The notes under the pieces are model-generated. The model was not told the DNA's origin, ran no database searches, and worked only from the letters and a program-made list of their open reading frames with translations. DNA of 64,000 nucleotides from Bin87 sp965204905 (GTDB lineage: Bacteria > Chloroflexota > Dehalococcoidia > Lucifugimonadales > UBA3495). Location of the stretch: NCBI GenBank assembly GCA_965204905.1, contig OZ242042.1:2666001-2730000 (forward strand), in the 5' to 3' direction. A program made the translations under genes and the position numbers. This document shows, piece after piece, positions 30,289 to 39,845 of this stretch; the stretch's first letter is position 1; every line of letters begins with the position of its first letter.

Positions 30289-33200
30289 TTGACTTTCCTG
30301 ACTGAACTAGCCTTGCGCCGCAAGTCGGTTACCGTCATGGCGATGGTTCTGCTCCTGATAGCGGGCGTCTTTTCCTACAACCAACTCCGTCAGGAGCTGT
30401 TTCCGGAAATCAGTTTTTCCATAGTGTACGTGGTCACGTCGTACCAGCAGGGCGACCCCACTACCGTCGCCGCCGACGTGACCTCGAAGGTCGAGGATAT
30501 TATCGTCGGTATGCCCGACCTGGAGAAAATCACTTCAGTATCCACGGGTAATCTGTCCCTCGTCACCGCCAACTTCATCCCCGGCGCCGATGTGGAGGAC
30601 GCGGAGGAGGAAATCAGAAGCCAGGCCAGTGGGCTGGTTCTGCCCGATGATGCCGGCGAGCCCTACGTCCTGAGACTCACATCAGACATTTTCCCGGTAA
30701 TGCTCCTCAGCGTCAGCGGCCAGCAGGACATCCCCACGTTGCGACGCATCACCGACGACGAGATTATCCCGCGACTGGAGGCAGTCAGCGGCGTTTACGA
30801 CGTGACGGTTGAAGGTGGCGTGCCGGAGCGCGTTTCCGTAATCGTGGATCCGGCCCGCACCAACGAACACGACCTCACCATCCAGGATGTGGTCAACGCC
30901 GTAGCCGGCAATTCCATAGACCTCAGCGCCGGCACACTGACCCGCGACGAGCGGTCCATCGGCCTGCGTACCTATCAGGGTTACGCCAATCTGGATTCCA
31001 TTCGGGACCTGCCGGTGGGTTACACCAGACTCACACCGAGCGGCGCCAACCCGCCCGCCGGCGATGCTACGGTAACCCCCGTTCTGCTTTCGGACGTGGC
31101 CACCGTCAGGATCGACACGCCGGAATCGGACACCGTTTCCCGCACCAACGGGCGGCCCAGCCTGTCGCTCCAGGTACTCAGGCTGCCGGACGGCAACACC
31201 ATTGAGCTCACCCAGGAACTCCTTGCCGTCATTGACGCTCTCGACCTACCGGCGGATGTGCAAGTAGATGTCCTCTACAACGACGGCCCGGAGCTGGAAG
31301 AGCAGCTGGCCAACGTGGTGGGGCAGGGCGGATTGGGGTTCGCCATTGCCGTTTTCGCCATCTTCATCTTCCTGCTGCAACTGCGCCCTTCGGCAGTCCG
31401 CGGCATTTTGCATACCTTGCGTCCTACGTTGATCATCGCTATATCCATACCACTCAGCATCATGATCACCGTGCTGGTCATGGCGGTCTTCGACTGGACG
31501 CTCAATTTCATGAGCCTGGCCGGGCTGGCCATTGCCGTGGGCCGCATTGTAGATGACAGCATCGTCGTACTGGAAAACATCTACCGGCATATCCAGGCCG
31601 GCGGCCAACGCATTCCTACCAGCGGATCCGAAACCTCGGCTTACAGGTTCGCTCCCCTGGGAGATAACCCCGGTCTGACCGCCGCCATTCGGGGAACTCG
31701 TGAGGTGGGCGCGGCCATCCTGGCCTCCACGCTAACCACTGTCGCGGTGTTCCTGCCTCTGGCGTTCATCCCCGGCATCGTCGGTGAATTTTTCCTGCCC
31801 TTTGCCCAGACCGTATGCGTATCCCTGCTGGCCTCCACCTTCATTGCCCTCACCGCCGTGCCGGTCCTTGCGTCAATGCTGCTGCGCCAAGGGGACATGG
31901 CCGAGGAAGACGATACCGTGGCGGAAGATACGTGGCTACAGCGGATCTACACGCCGGTCCTCAGGTGGGCGCTCAATCATCCGCTTTTGACCGTGCTGGG
32001 TTGCATCGCCGCCGTCGCCGCCAGCATTCCGCTGGTTTTCCTGCTTCCCATCACCCTATTCTCGTCGGGTGAGGCGGAGTCGATGCGCATTGACGTAACC
32101 ATGCCCGAAAATACGGCTGCCGCCGCGATGTTCCGGGAAGTCCGCGACATCGAGCGGACGCTGGATCGGTACGTGGCGGCGGGCTACATCACGTCTTATC
32201 AGGGCACCATGGGTTCAACCAGCCAGGACTTTGGGCCCAACGTCGGCGAAACCGGCTTTGACGTATCAGGCTTTTTCCTCGCGTTATCCGACGACGTGCC
32301 GGCGGAGTTCGCCGACGAACTCCGCGAGGCTCTGCCCGACAAGGAAAACGTGGACATTCAGGTCTTTGTGGATTCCGCCGGTCCTCCTCAGGCCGGCATC
32401 GAAATCGCCGTGACCGGCAGCGATTACAGCGAAGTTCAGAGCTCCGCCAACACCCTGGTTGAGCGCATCAGTCCCCTGGACGGTGTGGTCAATCTGAAAA
32501 CCAACGTCAGCGACAACAAAGAGGAACTCACCTTTGAGGTGGACACTGCCGAAGCCGGACGTTACGGTTTGAGCTCACTGGCGGTTGCCGGGCAGATTCG
32601 CACCTGGGTGTACGGCAACGACGCCGCTGAGGTCAGCCTGTCCGGTGATACCTACGACGTGGTGGTGCGCGGCGAAGATAACCAGGTTGATGAAATCGAC
32701 GAACTTCAGAACCTGCCTATTGCCGGCCCCTTTGGCTCCGTACCCCTGGGCTCAATCAGCGATGTCAAGACGACGGTAGGGCCGGCCTTGGTTACGCACT
32801 ACGACGGCGACCGTTCCGTCACCATCACCGGTGAAATCGAAGCTCGTGATCCCCAGGCCACCAGCGCCGGCATTGACCGGGTCATCAACGATGCGAATCT
32901 CCCACCGAGCGTAACGGTACGACAGGGCGGTTTCGCCAGCGACATTGAGGAGCAGTTCCAGAACGTCTATATTGCCATGGCAATCGGTTTGGCGTTGGTG
33001 TACCTGGTAATGGTGGCCACCCTGGGTTCGCTGCGCGACCCCTTCATCGTGGTGCTGAGTATGCCCTTGGCTGTGGTGGGCGCGTTTATCGCGCTCACCG
33101 TAACGGGGCGAGCGCTGAGCCTGCCTTCAATGATGGGGTTCCTCTTCCTCATCGGCATCGTCGTTACCAACGCCATCGTGCTGATCATCTTCATCGAGCA

Positions 33201-33513
33201 GTTGCGTCAACAAGGGCTGGCCGTAGGCGACGCCATCCTGCTCGCCGGACGCACACGCCTCCGGCCGATTTTGATGACCGCCTTCACCACCATTCTCGCC
33301 CTGTTCCCACTGGCTTTCAGCAACGCCAGCGGGCTGGTAGGATCCGAGCTGGCCACGGTCGTGATTGGCGGCCTCATCAGCTCTACCTTCCTTACCCTGG
33401 TCGCAGTGCCCGTTACCTACGTGCTCCTCCATCAGGCTGTTCCTGATTTATTCTCGCGCGTTCGCCGGCTGATCCTCCGACCCGCTACTGCCGAAGCGGA
33501 CGCCGTTTCCTGA
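30289..33513 (+). CDS. RND-family efflux pump permease
   Basis: 1074 residues from TTG with AGGAG upstream. Twelve helices with two large periplasmic-type loops give the AcrB layout. The proton relay Asp pair is present in GLAIAVGRIVDDSIVVLENIYRHI. The TM10 segment is GIVVTNAIVLIIFIEQL, lacking the AcrB Lys and resembling the pumps of monoderm bacteria such as SwrC/YerP. It exports lipophilic compounds with its adaptor encoded next (46 bases to the chosen start). No outer-membrane TolC-like gene is nearby. Confidence 0.9.
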   Translation: MTFLTELALRRKSVTVMAMVLLLIAGVFSYNQLRQELFPEISFSIVYVVTSYQQGDPTTVAADVTSKVEDIIVGMPDLEKITSVSTGNLSLVTANFIPGADVEDAEEEIRSQASGLVLPDDAGEPYVLRLTSDIFPVMLLSVSGQQDIPTLRRITDDEIIPRLEAVSGVYDVTVEGGVPERVSVIVDPARTNEHDLTIQDVVNAVAGNSIDLSAGTLTRDERSIGLRTYQGYANLDSIRDLPVGYTRLTPSGANPPAGDATVTPVLLSDVATVRIDTPESDTVSRTNGRPSLSLQVLRLPDGNTIELTQELLAVIDALDLPADVQVDVLYNDGPELEEQLANVVGQGGLGFAIAVFAIFIFLLQLRPSAVRGILHTLRPTLIIAISIPLSIMITVLVMAVFDWTLNFMSLAGLAIAVGRIVDDSIVVLENIYRHIQAGGQRIPTSGSETSAYRFAPLGDNPGLTAAIRGTREVGAAILASTLTTVAVFLPLAFIPGIVGEFFLPFAQTVCVSLLASTFIALTAVPVLASMLLRQGDMAEEDDTVAEDTWLQRIYTPVLRWALNHPLLTVLGCIAAVAASIPLVFLLPITLFSSGEAESMRIDVTMPENTAAAAMFREVRDIERTLDRYVAAGYITSYQGTMGSTSQDFGPNVGETGFDVSGFFLALSDDVPAEFADELREALPDKENVDIQVFVDSAGPPQAGIEIAVTGSDYSEVQSSANTLVERISPLDGVVNLKTNVSDNKEELTFEVDTAEAGRYGLSSLAVAGQIRTWVYGNDAAEVSLSGDTYDVVVRGEDNQVDEIDELQNLPIAGPFGSVPLGSISDVKTTVGPALVTHYDGDRSVTITGEIEARDPQATSAGIDRVINDANLPPSVTVRQGGFASDIEEQFQNVYIAMAIGLALVYLVMVATLGSLRDPFIVVLSMPLAVVGAFIALTVTGRALSLPSMMGFLFLIGIVVTNAIVLIIFIEQLRQQGLAVGDAILLAGRTRLRPILMTAFTTILALFPLAFSNASGLVGSELATVVIGGLISSTFLTLVAVPVTYVLLHQAVPDLFSRVRRLILRPATAEADAVS

Positions 33514-33559
33514 AATGGCCGTACCTAACGGGCCGCCAACCGTGTTTCGCCGAGGAACG

Positions 33560-35560
33560 ATGTTGAACTTGAATACCGTTTTGCCGTCTTTGCGCCCGGT
33601 TTCCCGTGTCGGGTTTGCTCCACTGGCGCTGGCCTTGGTGTCGGCTTTGCTGTTCATCGGTTGTGGGGCCAGCGCCGACACCGCGAACGCCCCGGAATCG
33701 ACTGGTGCCTCCAACAGCCCTTCGGCGGAAACCGATTACACGGTCAGTGATTTCCGCGTCCGCAGCGAGCTGATCTTCGCCACCCGGGCCGATTTGTCCT
33801 TCCAACTGCCCGGCGAAGTCGGCTCCGTCAACGTCGCGGTCGGCGATCTGGTATCCGCCGGCGACGTATTGGCTACCCTGGACTCCGATACTGTGACCAA
33901 CCTCCGGCACGCCGAAGCCCTCGCCACGTTCAAGGTGGAGGATACGCAGGACAAGCTGGACAGCGTGCTGGGCTTGCAGTCCGACGACCCGTTGATCCGC
34001 GCCCGCGCCGAAAACGCCCTGGCGCAGGCCGAAAACGCCCTGGCGCAAGCCGAGGTGGCTTTGGAAAAGGCCGAGGACGCTCTTGATGACTATCAGTTAG
34101 AGCACGACGTAGCCCTCAGCGCCGCCGTGCAGCGCGTTGCTGACGCCACCGCCGCCCTTGACCGCGCCGAGGAGGCGGTGACCGACTTCGCCGATGCCCA
34201 CGGCCAGCAGTTCGCCAACGCCCTGGCCGCCCGCGCCCAGGCTCGCGCCGCGCTGGAAGTCGCCCGGGACGCCGTAGCCGATTTCCTGCCTGACCATGAC
34301 GATTCCATCAGCAAGCTTCAGAACACCATCTCCAAGACCGAGATCAGCATTGATCGGGCTCGCGAATCTCTGCGCGACTTCGACAAAAACCATGCGGACC
34401 GGCTTTCTACGGCCCGCCAAAATCTAGCCGCAGCCGAAACCCGGCGGGACAACGCTCAAGACCGTCTGGATGATTTCTACGTGAAAATCGTCAACGAGGA
34501 GTTTCACAACCTGCCCGACGGACAGAATTTCGACGTGGTTCAACTCAATGCCCTCCAGGCCGCCGTTGACGCTGCGCAACGGTCCGTCGATTCCTTGATC
34601 AGAGACATCTCCGAACTCGAAGCCGGCCCGAAGGAGATCGATCGTGTCGCCATCGAGACTAACATCGCCGAATTGGAATCCACGCTCACAATTCTGAATC
34701 GAGACTTGAACGAAGCTCTGGCCGGACCCGATCAGGAAGAGTTGGCCCGACTGGAAGCCAACATCCTGGTTACCCAGGAACGGCTCAACACCGCAGAACG
34801 CAACCTGACCGAGGTGGAAGAGGGAGTCGATCAGATCGAACTGGCGCGTCTCGAAACCGCCGTTGACACCGCTCAGGTCGCCCTTGAGTCAGCCCAATAT
34901 AGCCTGGACCGCCTTGAGGAAGGGCCGGACGCCGCCACCGTCGCCGCGCTGACTCAAGCCGTCGCTGCGCGCATTCAGGCCGTTGCCACCGCCCGGGAAA
35001 CTCGCGACGATCTGGCCGCCGGGCCAGATCCTGCGGCAGTCGCGCTGGCCGAGGCCAACGTCGCGGACGCCCTCGTCGATTATGCCGATGTGCAGGAGGA
35101 CCTGGAGGACACGGTCATTCGCGCTCCCTTTGACGGATTGGTGCGGATGGTGACCATCGAGCCCGATGACGCCATCAGGGTCGATGCTCGCGTCATTCAG
35201 TTGGTGGATCCGACCGATGTGGTGATCCAGGGTCTCCTGGAAACCAATTACATTGACCGGGTGCCCGTGGGCACTGCCGCGACCGTAACCCTGGCAGCTT
35301 TGCCGGGGGTGAAATTTAACGCAACCGTGGAGTCGGTCAGTCAGGATGCCCGCACGGAGCGCGGGGTCATCAGTTTCCCAGTGAACTTCAGCGTCGTGAT
35401 TCCCGATGGAGTCGAGATCCCGCCGAATCCGGGGCTGGTAACCACCACTGTCATTACGGGAGACGCGCCGCCGTCCGGCAGGCCGGACCGACAGCAAGGC
35501 GGACCCGGCAGACCCAATCGGCCATCCGAGGGTGGCGGAACGCAAAACCGCAGCCAGTAG
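33560..35560 (+). CDS. RND periplasmic adaptor (HlyD-like) lipoprotein with very long coiled coil
   Basis: 666 residues from the ATG with GAGG upstream; an ATG at 33515 would add fifteen residues. A signal peptide ends in a lipobox LFIGCG with Cys35. A lipoyl-type half domain follows (FQLPGEVGSVNVAVGDLVSAGDVLATLD), then about 370 residues of Ala/Glu/Asp/Arg-rich heptads forming a coiled-coil hairpin with internal near-repeats (ENALAQAENALAQAE; LARLEANI and LARLETAV units). It closes with VIRAPFDGLVRM and a beta-barrel. The C-terminal tail is Pro/Gly/Gln-rich. The hairpin is far longer than AcrA's. Confidence 0.85.
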   Translation: MLNLNTVLPSLRPVSRVGFAPLALALVSALLFIGCGASADTANAPESTGASNSPSAETDYTVSDFRVRSELIFATRADLSFQLPGEVGSVNVAVGDLVSAGDVLATLDSDTVTNLRHAEALATFKVEDTQDKLDSVLGLQSDDPLIRARAENALAQAENALAQAEVALEKAEDALDDYQLEHDVALSAAVQRVADATAALDRAEEAVTDFADAHGQQFANALAARAQARAALEVARDAVADFLPDHDDSISKLQNTISKTEISIDRARESLRDFDKNHADRLSTARQNLAAAETRRDNAQDRLDDFYVKIVNEEFHNLPDGQNFDVVQLNALQAAVDAAQRSVDSLIRDISELEAGPKEIDRVAIETNIAELESTLTILNRDLNEALAGPDQEELARLEANILVTQERLNTAERNLTEVEEGVDQIELARLETAVDTAQVALESAQYSLDRLEEGPDAATVAALTQAVAARIQAVATARETRDDLAAGPDPAAVALAEANVADALVDYADVQEDLEDTVIRAPFDGLVRMVTIEPDDAIRVDARVIQLVDPTDVVIQGLLETNYIDRVPVGTAATVTLAALPGVKFNATVESVSQDARTERGVISFPVNFSVVIPDGVEIPPNPGLVTTTVITGDAPPSGRPDRQQGGPGRPNRPSEGGGTQNRSQ

Positions 35561-35580
35561 AGGCAATCGTTCCGAAACGT

Positions 35581-35609
35581 GTAGAGGCAGGTTTGAAACC
35601 TGCCCCTAC
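35581..35609. repeat. Mosaic palindrome GTAGGGGCG family, copy 1
   Basis: Left arm GTAGAGGCAGGTTT, right arm AAACCTGCCCCTAC, 21 bases after the adaptor gene. The inner core GGTTTGAAACC is shared with copies at 44003, 58478 and 61121. Confidence 0.85.
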
Positions 35610-35639
35610 GTAATGGCTAAACCATTTGAGGGGTCGAAC

Positions 35640-36536
35640 CTATCCGGCCAGTCCCGCGTCTCTAAGCGTTTGCTGCGCGGTAATGCCGATGTCGGCAGGG
35701 GTCGGGATGATGACCGCGCCGGCGGCCTCCAGCGCGCGGGTTTTTGACTCCGCGGTGGCGCTTTCGCCGGTGATGATTGCTCCGGCGTGTCCCATCCGCT
35801 TTCCAGATGGCGCGGTTGCGCCCACAATCAGCGAGCAGATCGGCTTGGTGAACTCCGACGAGCCGATGTATTCGGCCGCTTCCTGTTCCATGGTCCCGCC
35901 GATTTCGCCGATGAACACCACCATGTCGGTGTCCGGGTCGTTGTTGTAGAGCTTGAGAATGTCCACAAAGCTGCTGCCGATGATCGGGTCTCCGCCGATG
36001 CCCACGCACGACGACTGCCCGATGCCCAGGTCCGTCAACTGCCCCACCGCTTCATACGTCAACGTTCCGCTGCGGGATACCACGCCTACCCGGCCCGGCA
36101 TGTGGATGTTCCCCGGCATGATGCCCACTTTGCAGAGCGCGCCGGGGTTGATCATGCCCGGGCAGTTGGGGCCGATCAGGCGCACGCCGTTGGCCTGCAC
36201 GTAGCGGTACACGCCCACCATGTCCTGCACCGGTATGCCCTCGGTGATACACGCGATGAGCGGAACTCCCGCGTCCACCGACTCGGCGATGGCGTCGGCG
36301 GCGAAGGGAGGGGGCACAAATATCAGGGCCACGTTGGCCTGCGTCGAGTCCAGCGCCTCGCCCACGGAATCGAACACCGGCACGGCGTCATCAAACAACT
36401 GCCCGCCCCGGCCCGGGGTTACTCCCGCCACCACCTGCGTACCGTAAGCCTTGCAGGCCCGGGCGTGGAAACTGCCTTCGCGACCCGTGATGCCCTGCAC
36501 CAGGATGCGCGATTGCTCGTCGAGTAAGATGCCCAT
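35640..36536 (-). CDS. sucD: Succinate-CoA ligase alpha subunit
   Basis: 298 residues. It has the CoA-binding Rossmann domain (LVQGITGREGSFHARACKAYGT, VAGVTPGRGGQ), GPNCPGMINP, and the phosphohistidine motif GKRMGHAGAII near residue 240. With SucC it interconverts succinyl-CoA and succinate with NDP phosphorylation in the TCA cycle. It starts 7 bases after sucC stops, so they are co-transcribed in the order sucC-sucD, as is usual. Confidence 0.96.
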   Translation of the reverse strand: MGILLDEQSRILVQGITGREGSFHARACKAYGTQVVAGVTPGRGGQLFDDAVPVFDSVGEALDSTQANVALIFVPPPFAADAIAESVDAGVPLIACITEGIPVQDMVGVYRYVQANGVRLIGPNCPGMINPGALCKVGIMPGNIHMPGRVGVVSRSGTLTYEAVGQLTDLGIGQSSCVGIGGDPIIGSSFVDILKLYNNDPDTDMVVFIGEIGGTMEQEAAEYIGSSEFTKPICSLIVGATAPSGKRMGHAGAIITGESATAESKTRALEAAGAVIIPTPADIGITAQQTLRDAGLAG

Positions 36537-36543
36537 TTGTCGC

Positions 36544-37710
36544 TCAGCCCTGCGCGCCAGCGCGCGCCGAGAGGGCCGCCGCCGCTTCCGTCAAAGTATC
36601 GGTGAAGGTTACGTCGAGGCCCGACTGCGCCAGGATTTCCTTGCCTTCCTCAAGGTTGGTGCCCAGCATCCGCACCACCATGGGTTGGGTCGCCTGGTGC
36701 TCCTCATAGGCCATGACTATCCCTCGGGCCGCCACGTCGCAGCGGAGGATCCCGCCGAAGATGTTCACCAGCACCTGGCTGACCTTGGGGTCCGACAGGA
36801 TGATGCCCACCGCGGTGGCAACCTTCTCTTCGGTGGCTCCGCCGCCCACGTCCAGGAAGTTGGCCGGGGCCGCTCCCGCCGCGTTGGCCACGTCCAGCGT
36901 CGCCATGGCGAGTCCGGCACCGTTCACCAGGCATCCTACACTCCCGTCCAGGCTGACGTATGCAATATCGTCGTCGGCCGCTCGTGCCTCAAGCTGGTCT
37001 TCCTGGCTGCGGTCTCGCAACTCGCGCAGGTCCTCGTGCCGGAAAAGCGCGTCATCCTCAACGTCCATCTTGGCGTCCAGCGCCATTACGCCGCCATCCC
37101 CGGTAACGATCAGGGGGTTCACTTCGACCAGCGAACAGTCGTTGTCGGTGAATATGTGGTATAGCTTGGCTAATATATCAGCGCCCTGCCGCGCCGTGGC
37201 TCCGGACATTCCCAACCGGGCCGCGACCCGCCGGCACTGGAACGGCATCAGGCCAAGCGTAGGTTCCACCGCTTCCGTGATGATGGCGTCGGGATTGGTA
37301 GCGGCCACTTCTTCGATTGACATCCCGCCGGCCGCGCTGGCAATCAGCACCGGCCCGCGGTGGTTGCGGTCCATGGTCAACGCCACGTACATCTCGGTGG
37401 CAATATCCGCCAACTCTTCCACTAGCACGCTGTCAACGGGAACGCCGTTTGCATCCGTCTGGTGCGTTACCAGGCGCGAACCCAACAGCCCATCGGCGAA
37501 TTCCCGTCCTTCTTCAGGCGAGCCGACTACTTTGACGCCGCCAGCCAGCCCTCGCCCGCCGGCATGAACCTGCGCCTTGACAACTCCCCTGCCGCCGAAT
37601 GATGAGATGGCTTCCGCCGCTTCCGCCGGCGTACTCGCCACCTTCCCGTTGGGAATCGGAATACCGTACTCGGCAAAAATCGTTTTCGCTTGATGCTCGT
37701 GCAACTTCAT
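36544..37710 (-). CDS. sucC: Succinate-CoA ligase beta subunit
   Basis: 388 residues. The ATP-grasp N-terminus reads MKLHEHQAKTIFAEYGIPIPNGKVA, with VKAQVHAGGRGLAGGVKV, the metal/nucleotide site VEVNPLIVTGDGGVMALDAKM, and the C-terminal ligase domain NFLDVGGGATEEKV and LVNIFGGILRCD. It binds ADP or GDP and Mg2+ and pairs with SucD. Length and motifs are standard. It is divergent from the MATE exporter at 37839. Confidence 0.96.
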   Translation of the reverse strand: MKLHEHQAKTIFAEYGIPIPNGKVASTPAEAAEAISSFGGRGVVKAQVHAGGRGLAGGVKVVGSPEEGREFADGLLGSRLVTHQTDANGVPVDSVLVEELADIATEMYVALTMDRNHRGPVLIASAAGGMSIEEVAATNPDAIITEAVEPTLGLMPFQCRRVAARLGMSGATARQGADILAKLYHIFTDNDCSLVEVNPLIVTGDGGVMALDAKMDVEDDALFRHEDLRELRDRSQEDQLEARAADDDIAYVSLDGSVGCLVNGAGLAMATLDVANAAGAAPANFLDVGGGATEEKVATAVGIILSDPKVSQVLVNIFGGILRCDVAARGIVMAYEEHQATQPMVVRMLGTNLEEGKEILAQSGLDVTFTDTLTEAAAALSARAGAQG

Positions 37711-37768
37711 CGCGCCGGGTATTTTGCCTTACGCCGGCCCTGCCGTCAACGCGAATACGCATGACGGT

Positions 37769-37796
37769 TTGAGGGTAATGGCGCATAATCTATAAC
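37769..37796 (+). promoter_or_regulatory. Promoter candidate for the MATE exporter
   Basis: TTGAGG (37769-37774), 16-base spacer, TATAAC (37791-37796). Transcription would begin around 37803, inside the hairpin listed next. Confidence 0.45.
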
Positions 37797-37800
37797 AGGG

Positions 37801-37824
37801 CCGGCGGGAAATCGTTCCCGCCGG
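37801..37824. repeat. Perfect 10-bp hairpin in the MATE leader
   Basis: CCGGCGGGAA, loop ATCG, TTCCCGCCGG. It ends 14 bases before the MATE ATG and has no T-run. It may be a REP-like repeat or a leader hairpin that limits translation. Confidence 0.65.
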
Positions 37825-37838
37825 ATCGCTGAACAACG

Positions 37839-39239
37839 ATGCCCGAGCCAAGACCACGCACCCTCCGCGCCGAGACCATGGGCACCGCGCCCATGTGGTT
37901 CCTGCTTCTGCAAATGTCGTTGCCCCCGATGTTGGCTATCGTCGTGATGGCCCTGTACAGCATCGTTGATCGTGCGTTCGTCGGCAACGTCATCGGGGTG
38001 GACGCCCTCAGCGGATTATCCGCCGCTTTCCCGGCGCAGATTGCCGCCGTAGCGATTGGTCTCCTTCCCGGCCTCGGCGGCATGTCGGTCGTGTCCCGGG
38101 CCCTGGGGGCGAGGGACACCCGGCAGGCATCCCGCGTCATCGGCTCGTCGCTGGCGATTCTGGCTCCCATATACCTGGCGATCACCGCAGCCGGCTTGCT
38201 GCGCCTGGACGAGCTTACGTCGCTGCTGGGCGCATCGCCCGACACCGCGCCATACGCTCGCGAGTACCTGGCAATCATCCTGCCGGGCGGGTTCCTCACC
38301 ATGCTGGCGATTGCGGCGAATAACCTGTTCATGGCCGAGGGTCGGCCGGGGTCGGCGACCATCGTTCTGGCCGGCGGGGCCGTCGCCAACGTGATTCTGG
38401 ACGCCCTGTTCATCCTGGTGTTCGGTTGGGGAATCACCGGGGCCGCCGCCGCCACCGTGCTGGCCCAGGGGCTGGCCGTCCTCTACATCGCGTGGTTTTA
38501 CCTCTCGGGCCGCAGCGCGCTCAGCATCACGTTCGATGCGTTGCGACCGCGCCTCGGTCTGGCTCGGGAAATCGTCGCCCTGGGGTTGCCCATTTTCATC
38601 ATCGAGTCGGCCCGTTCCATCGTCGTTGTGGCAATCAACAACATCCTGGCCCGGTACGCCGACGGAGACGCCTACATCGCCCTGTTCGGGGTTATCAATT
38701 CGGTGCTGGAATTCGCGCTGGCACCGTTCATCGGCGTCGCGTTGGCGTTCCTGCCGCTGGCGGCCTACAACTACGGGGCGCGCAACTATCCCCGCATCCG
38801 TCAGGCCATTTGGCAAAGCTGCCTGGGCGCGACGGTTGGCGGCGCGTTGATGATCGCCGTCCTGCTGCCGCTCTCCGGACACATCATCCGCCTGTTCGCC
38901 GAGGCCAACGCGCTGCCGTCCGAGGCCGCCGACGCTCTGCGCGTTGCTCTGCTGGCGCTGCCCATCGTGGGCGTGGAGTTCGTCAGCTCCGTCGCGTTTC
39001 AGGCTCTGGGCAAAGCGTGGCCGTCGGTGGCGCTCACCGTCACCCAGCGCGTTATCCTGTTGCTGCTGTGGGTCTTCGTCCTGTCGGAGGTTTTGGGCGT
39101 ATGGGGAGTCTGGTGGTCCTTTCCCGTCACCGACGTCACCGCCATGTTCCTGGGCTTCGGAGCATTGGCCCTGGTCTGGCGGCGCGCCGAAAAGTGGGGC
39201 GAGGCGGACTTTGATCGCAAGATGGTCGGCGCAGAGTAG
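37839..39239 (+). CDS. MATE-family efflux transporter
   Basis: 466 residues with twelve hydrophobic segments in two six-helix halves, as in MATE proteins. Recognisable blocks are LPPMLAIVVMALYSIVDRAFVGNVIG in helix 1-2, LGARDTRQASRVIGSS, and the second-half NNILARYADGDAYIALFGVINSVLEFALAPFIGVA followed by YNYGARNYPRIRQAI. It exports cationic or other organic compounds in exchange for Na+ or H+. The substrate is not known. It stands alone between sucCD and the VOC cluster. Confidence 0.88.
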   Translation: MPEPRPRTLRAETMGTAPMWFLLLQMSLPPMLAIVVMALYSIVDRAFVGNVIGVDALSGLSAAFPAQIAAVAIGLLPGLGGMSVVSRALGARDTRQASRVIGSSLAILAPIYLAITAAGLLRLDELTSLLGASPDTAPYAREYLAIILPGGFLTMLAIAANNLFMAEGRPGSATIVLAGGAVANVILDALFILVFGWGITGAAAATVLAQGLAVLYIAWFYLSGRSALSITFDALRPRLGLAREIVALGLPIFIIESARSIVVVAINNILARYADGDAYIALFGVINSVLEFALAPFIGVALAFLPLAAYNYGARNYPRIRQAIWQSCLGATVGGALMIAVLLPLSGHIIRLFAEANALPSEAADALRVALLALPIVGVEFVSSVAFQALGKAWPSVALTVTQRVILLLLWVFVLSEVLGVWGVWWSFPVTDVTAMFLGFGALALVWRRAEKWGEADFDRKMVGAE

Positions 39240-39324
39240 GCAATTTTGACACCACCGTAGGCCGGCAGTAGCATGGGCACAACTCTCAGTACCCACGCCA
39301 CGATGTACCAACGGAGGGAACACC

Positions 39325-39783
39325 ATGGCAATGAACTCTTCCGGCGTTTCTCATATCGCCGTCTGCGTCCGCGACCTGGACGAATCCCTGAAATTCTACC
39401 GCGACATCCTGGGCATGACGGTCACCGTTGACCGCGTGCAGGACACGTCAACCGGCGGACTGCCTCACGTGTACGCCCACGACCGCGCCACCCGTCGTCA
39501 GGCCATCCTGTCCTACGGCGACGGGGCGATACCCACGCTGGTAATGACCAGCCATCCCGGGGACGACGCCGACGGCGCGGCCATCAAGCTCGACCAGGTG
39601 GGCATCAGCCATATTTCCTTCAGCGTGCCCGACGTAAAGGCCCTGGCCGACGAGCTCATCGCCGCCGGTGTGGAGTTGGCGGGCCCCATGGACGGCTTCA
39701 CCAACGCCGACGGCGAGGTATCCAGCATCTTCGTGTACGATCCTGACGGCATCCTGGTGCAGTTCGACGCGGGCGGTGGCTGA
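39325..39783 (+). CDS. VOC family protein, tandem paralog A
   Basis: 152 residues, GGAGGG 7 bases before ATG. Two VOC modules: SHIAVCVRDLDESLKFYRDILGM supplies the first His, and SHISFSVPDVKALADELIAAG the second-module His. The usual last metal ligand Glu is replaced: the C-terminus reads DPDGILVQFD, with Gln where Glu is common. A very similar protein is encoded at 40307. Function may be dioxygenase-, epimerase- or glyoxalase-like; not determinable from sequence. Confidence 0.83.
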   Translation: MAMNSSGVSHIAVCVRDLDESLKFYRDILGMTVTVDRVQDTSTGGLPHVYAHDRATRRQAILSYGDGAIPTLVMTSHPGDDADGAAIKLDQVGISHISFSVPDVKALADELIAAGVELAGPMDGFTNADGEVSSIFVYDPDGILVQFDAGGG

Positions 39784-39845
39784 TCATTCCGGCGTTTCAG
39801 TGTTCGGGCGCATGGGATTTCCCCCGCCAGTTCCCTGAATGTACA

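Noticed and set aside
38016..39326. 436-codon open frame on minus opposite the MATE gene
   Set aside because: Shadow of the MATE gene; Gln/Arg/Asp-rich without domain signature.
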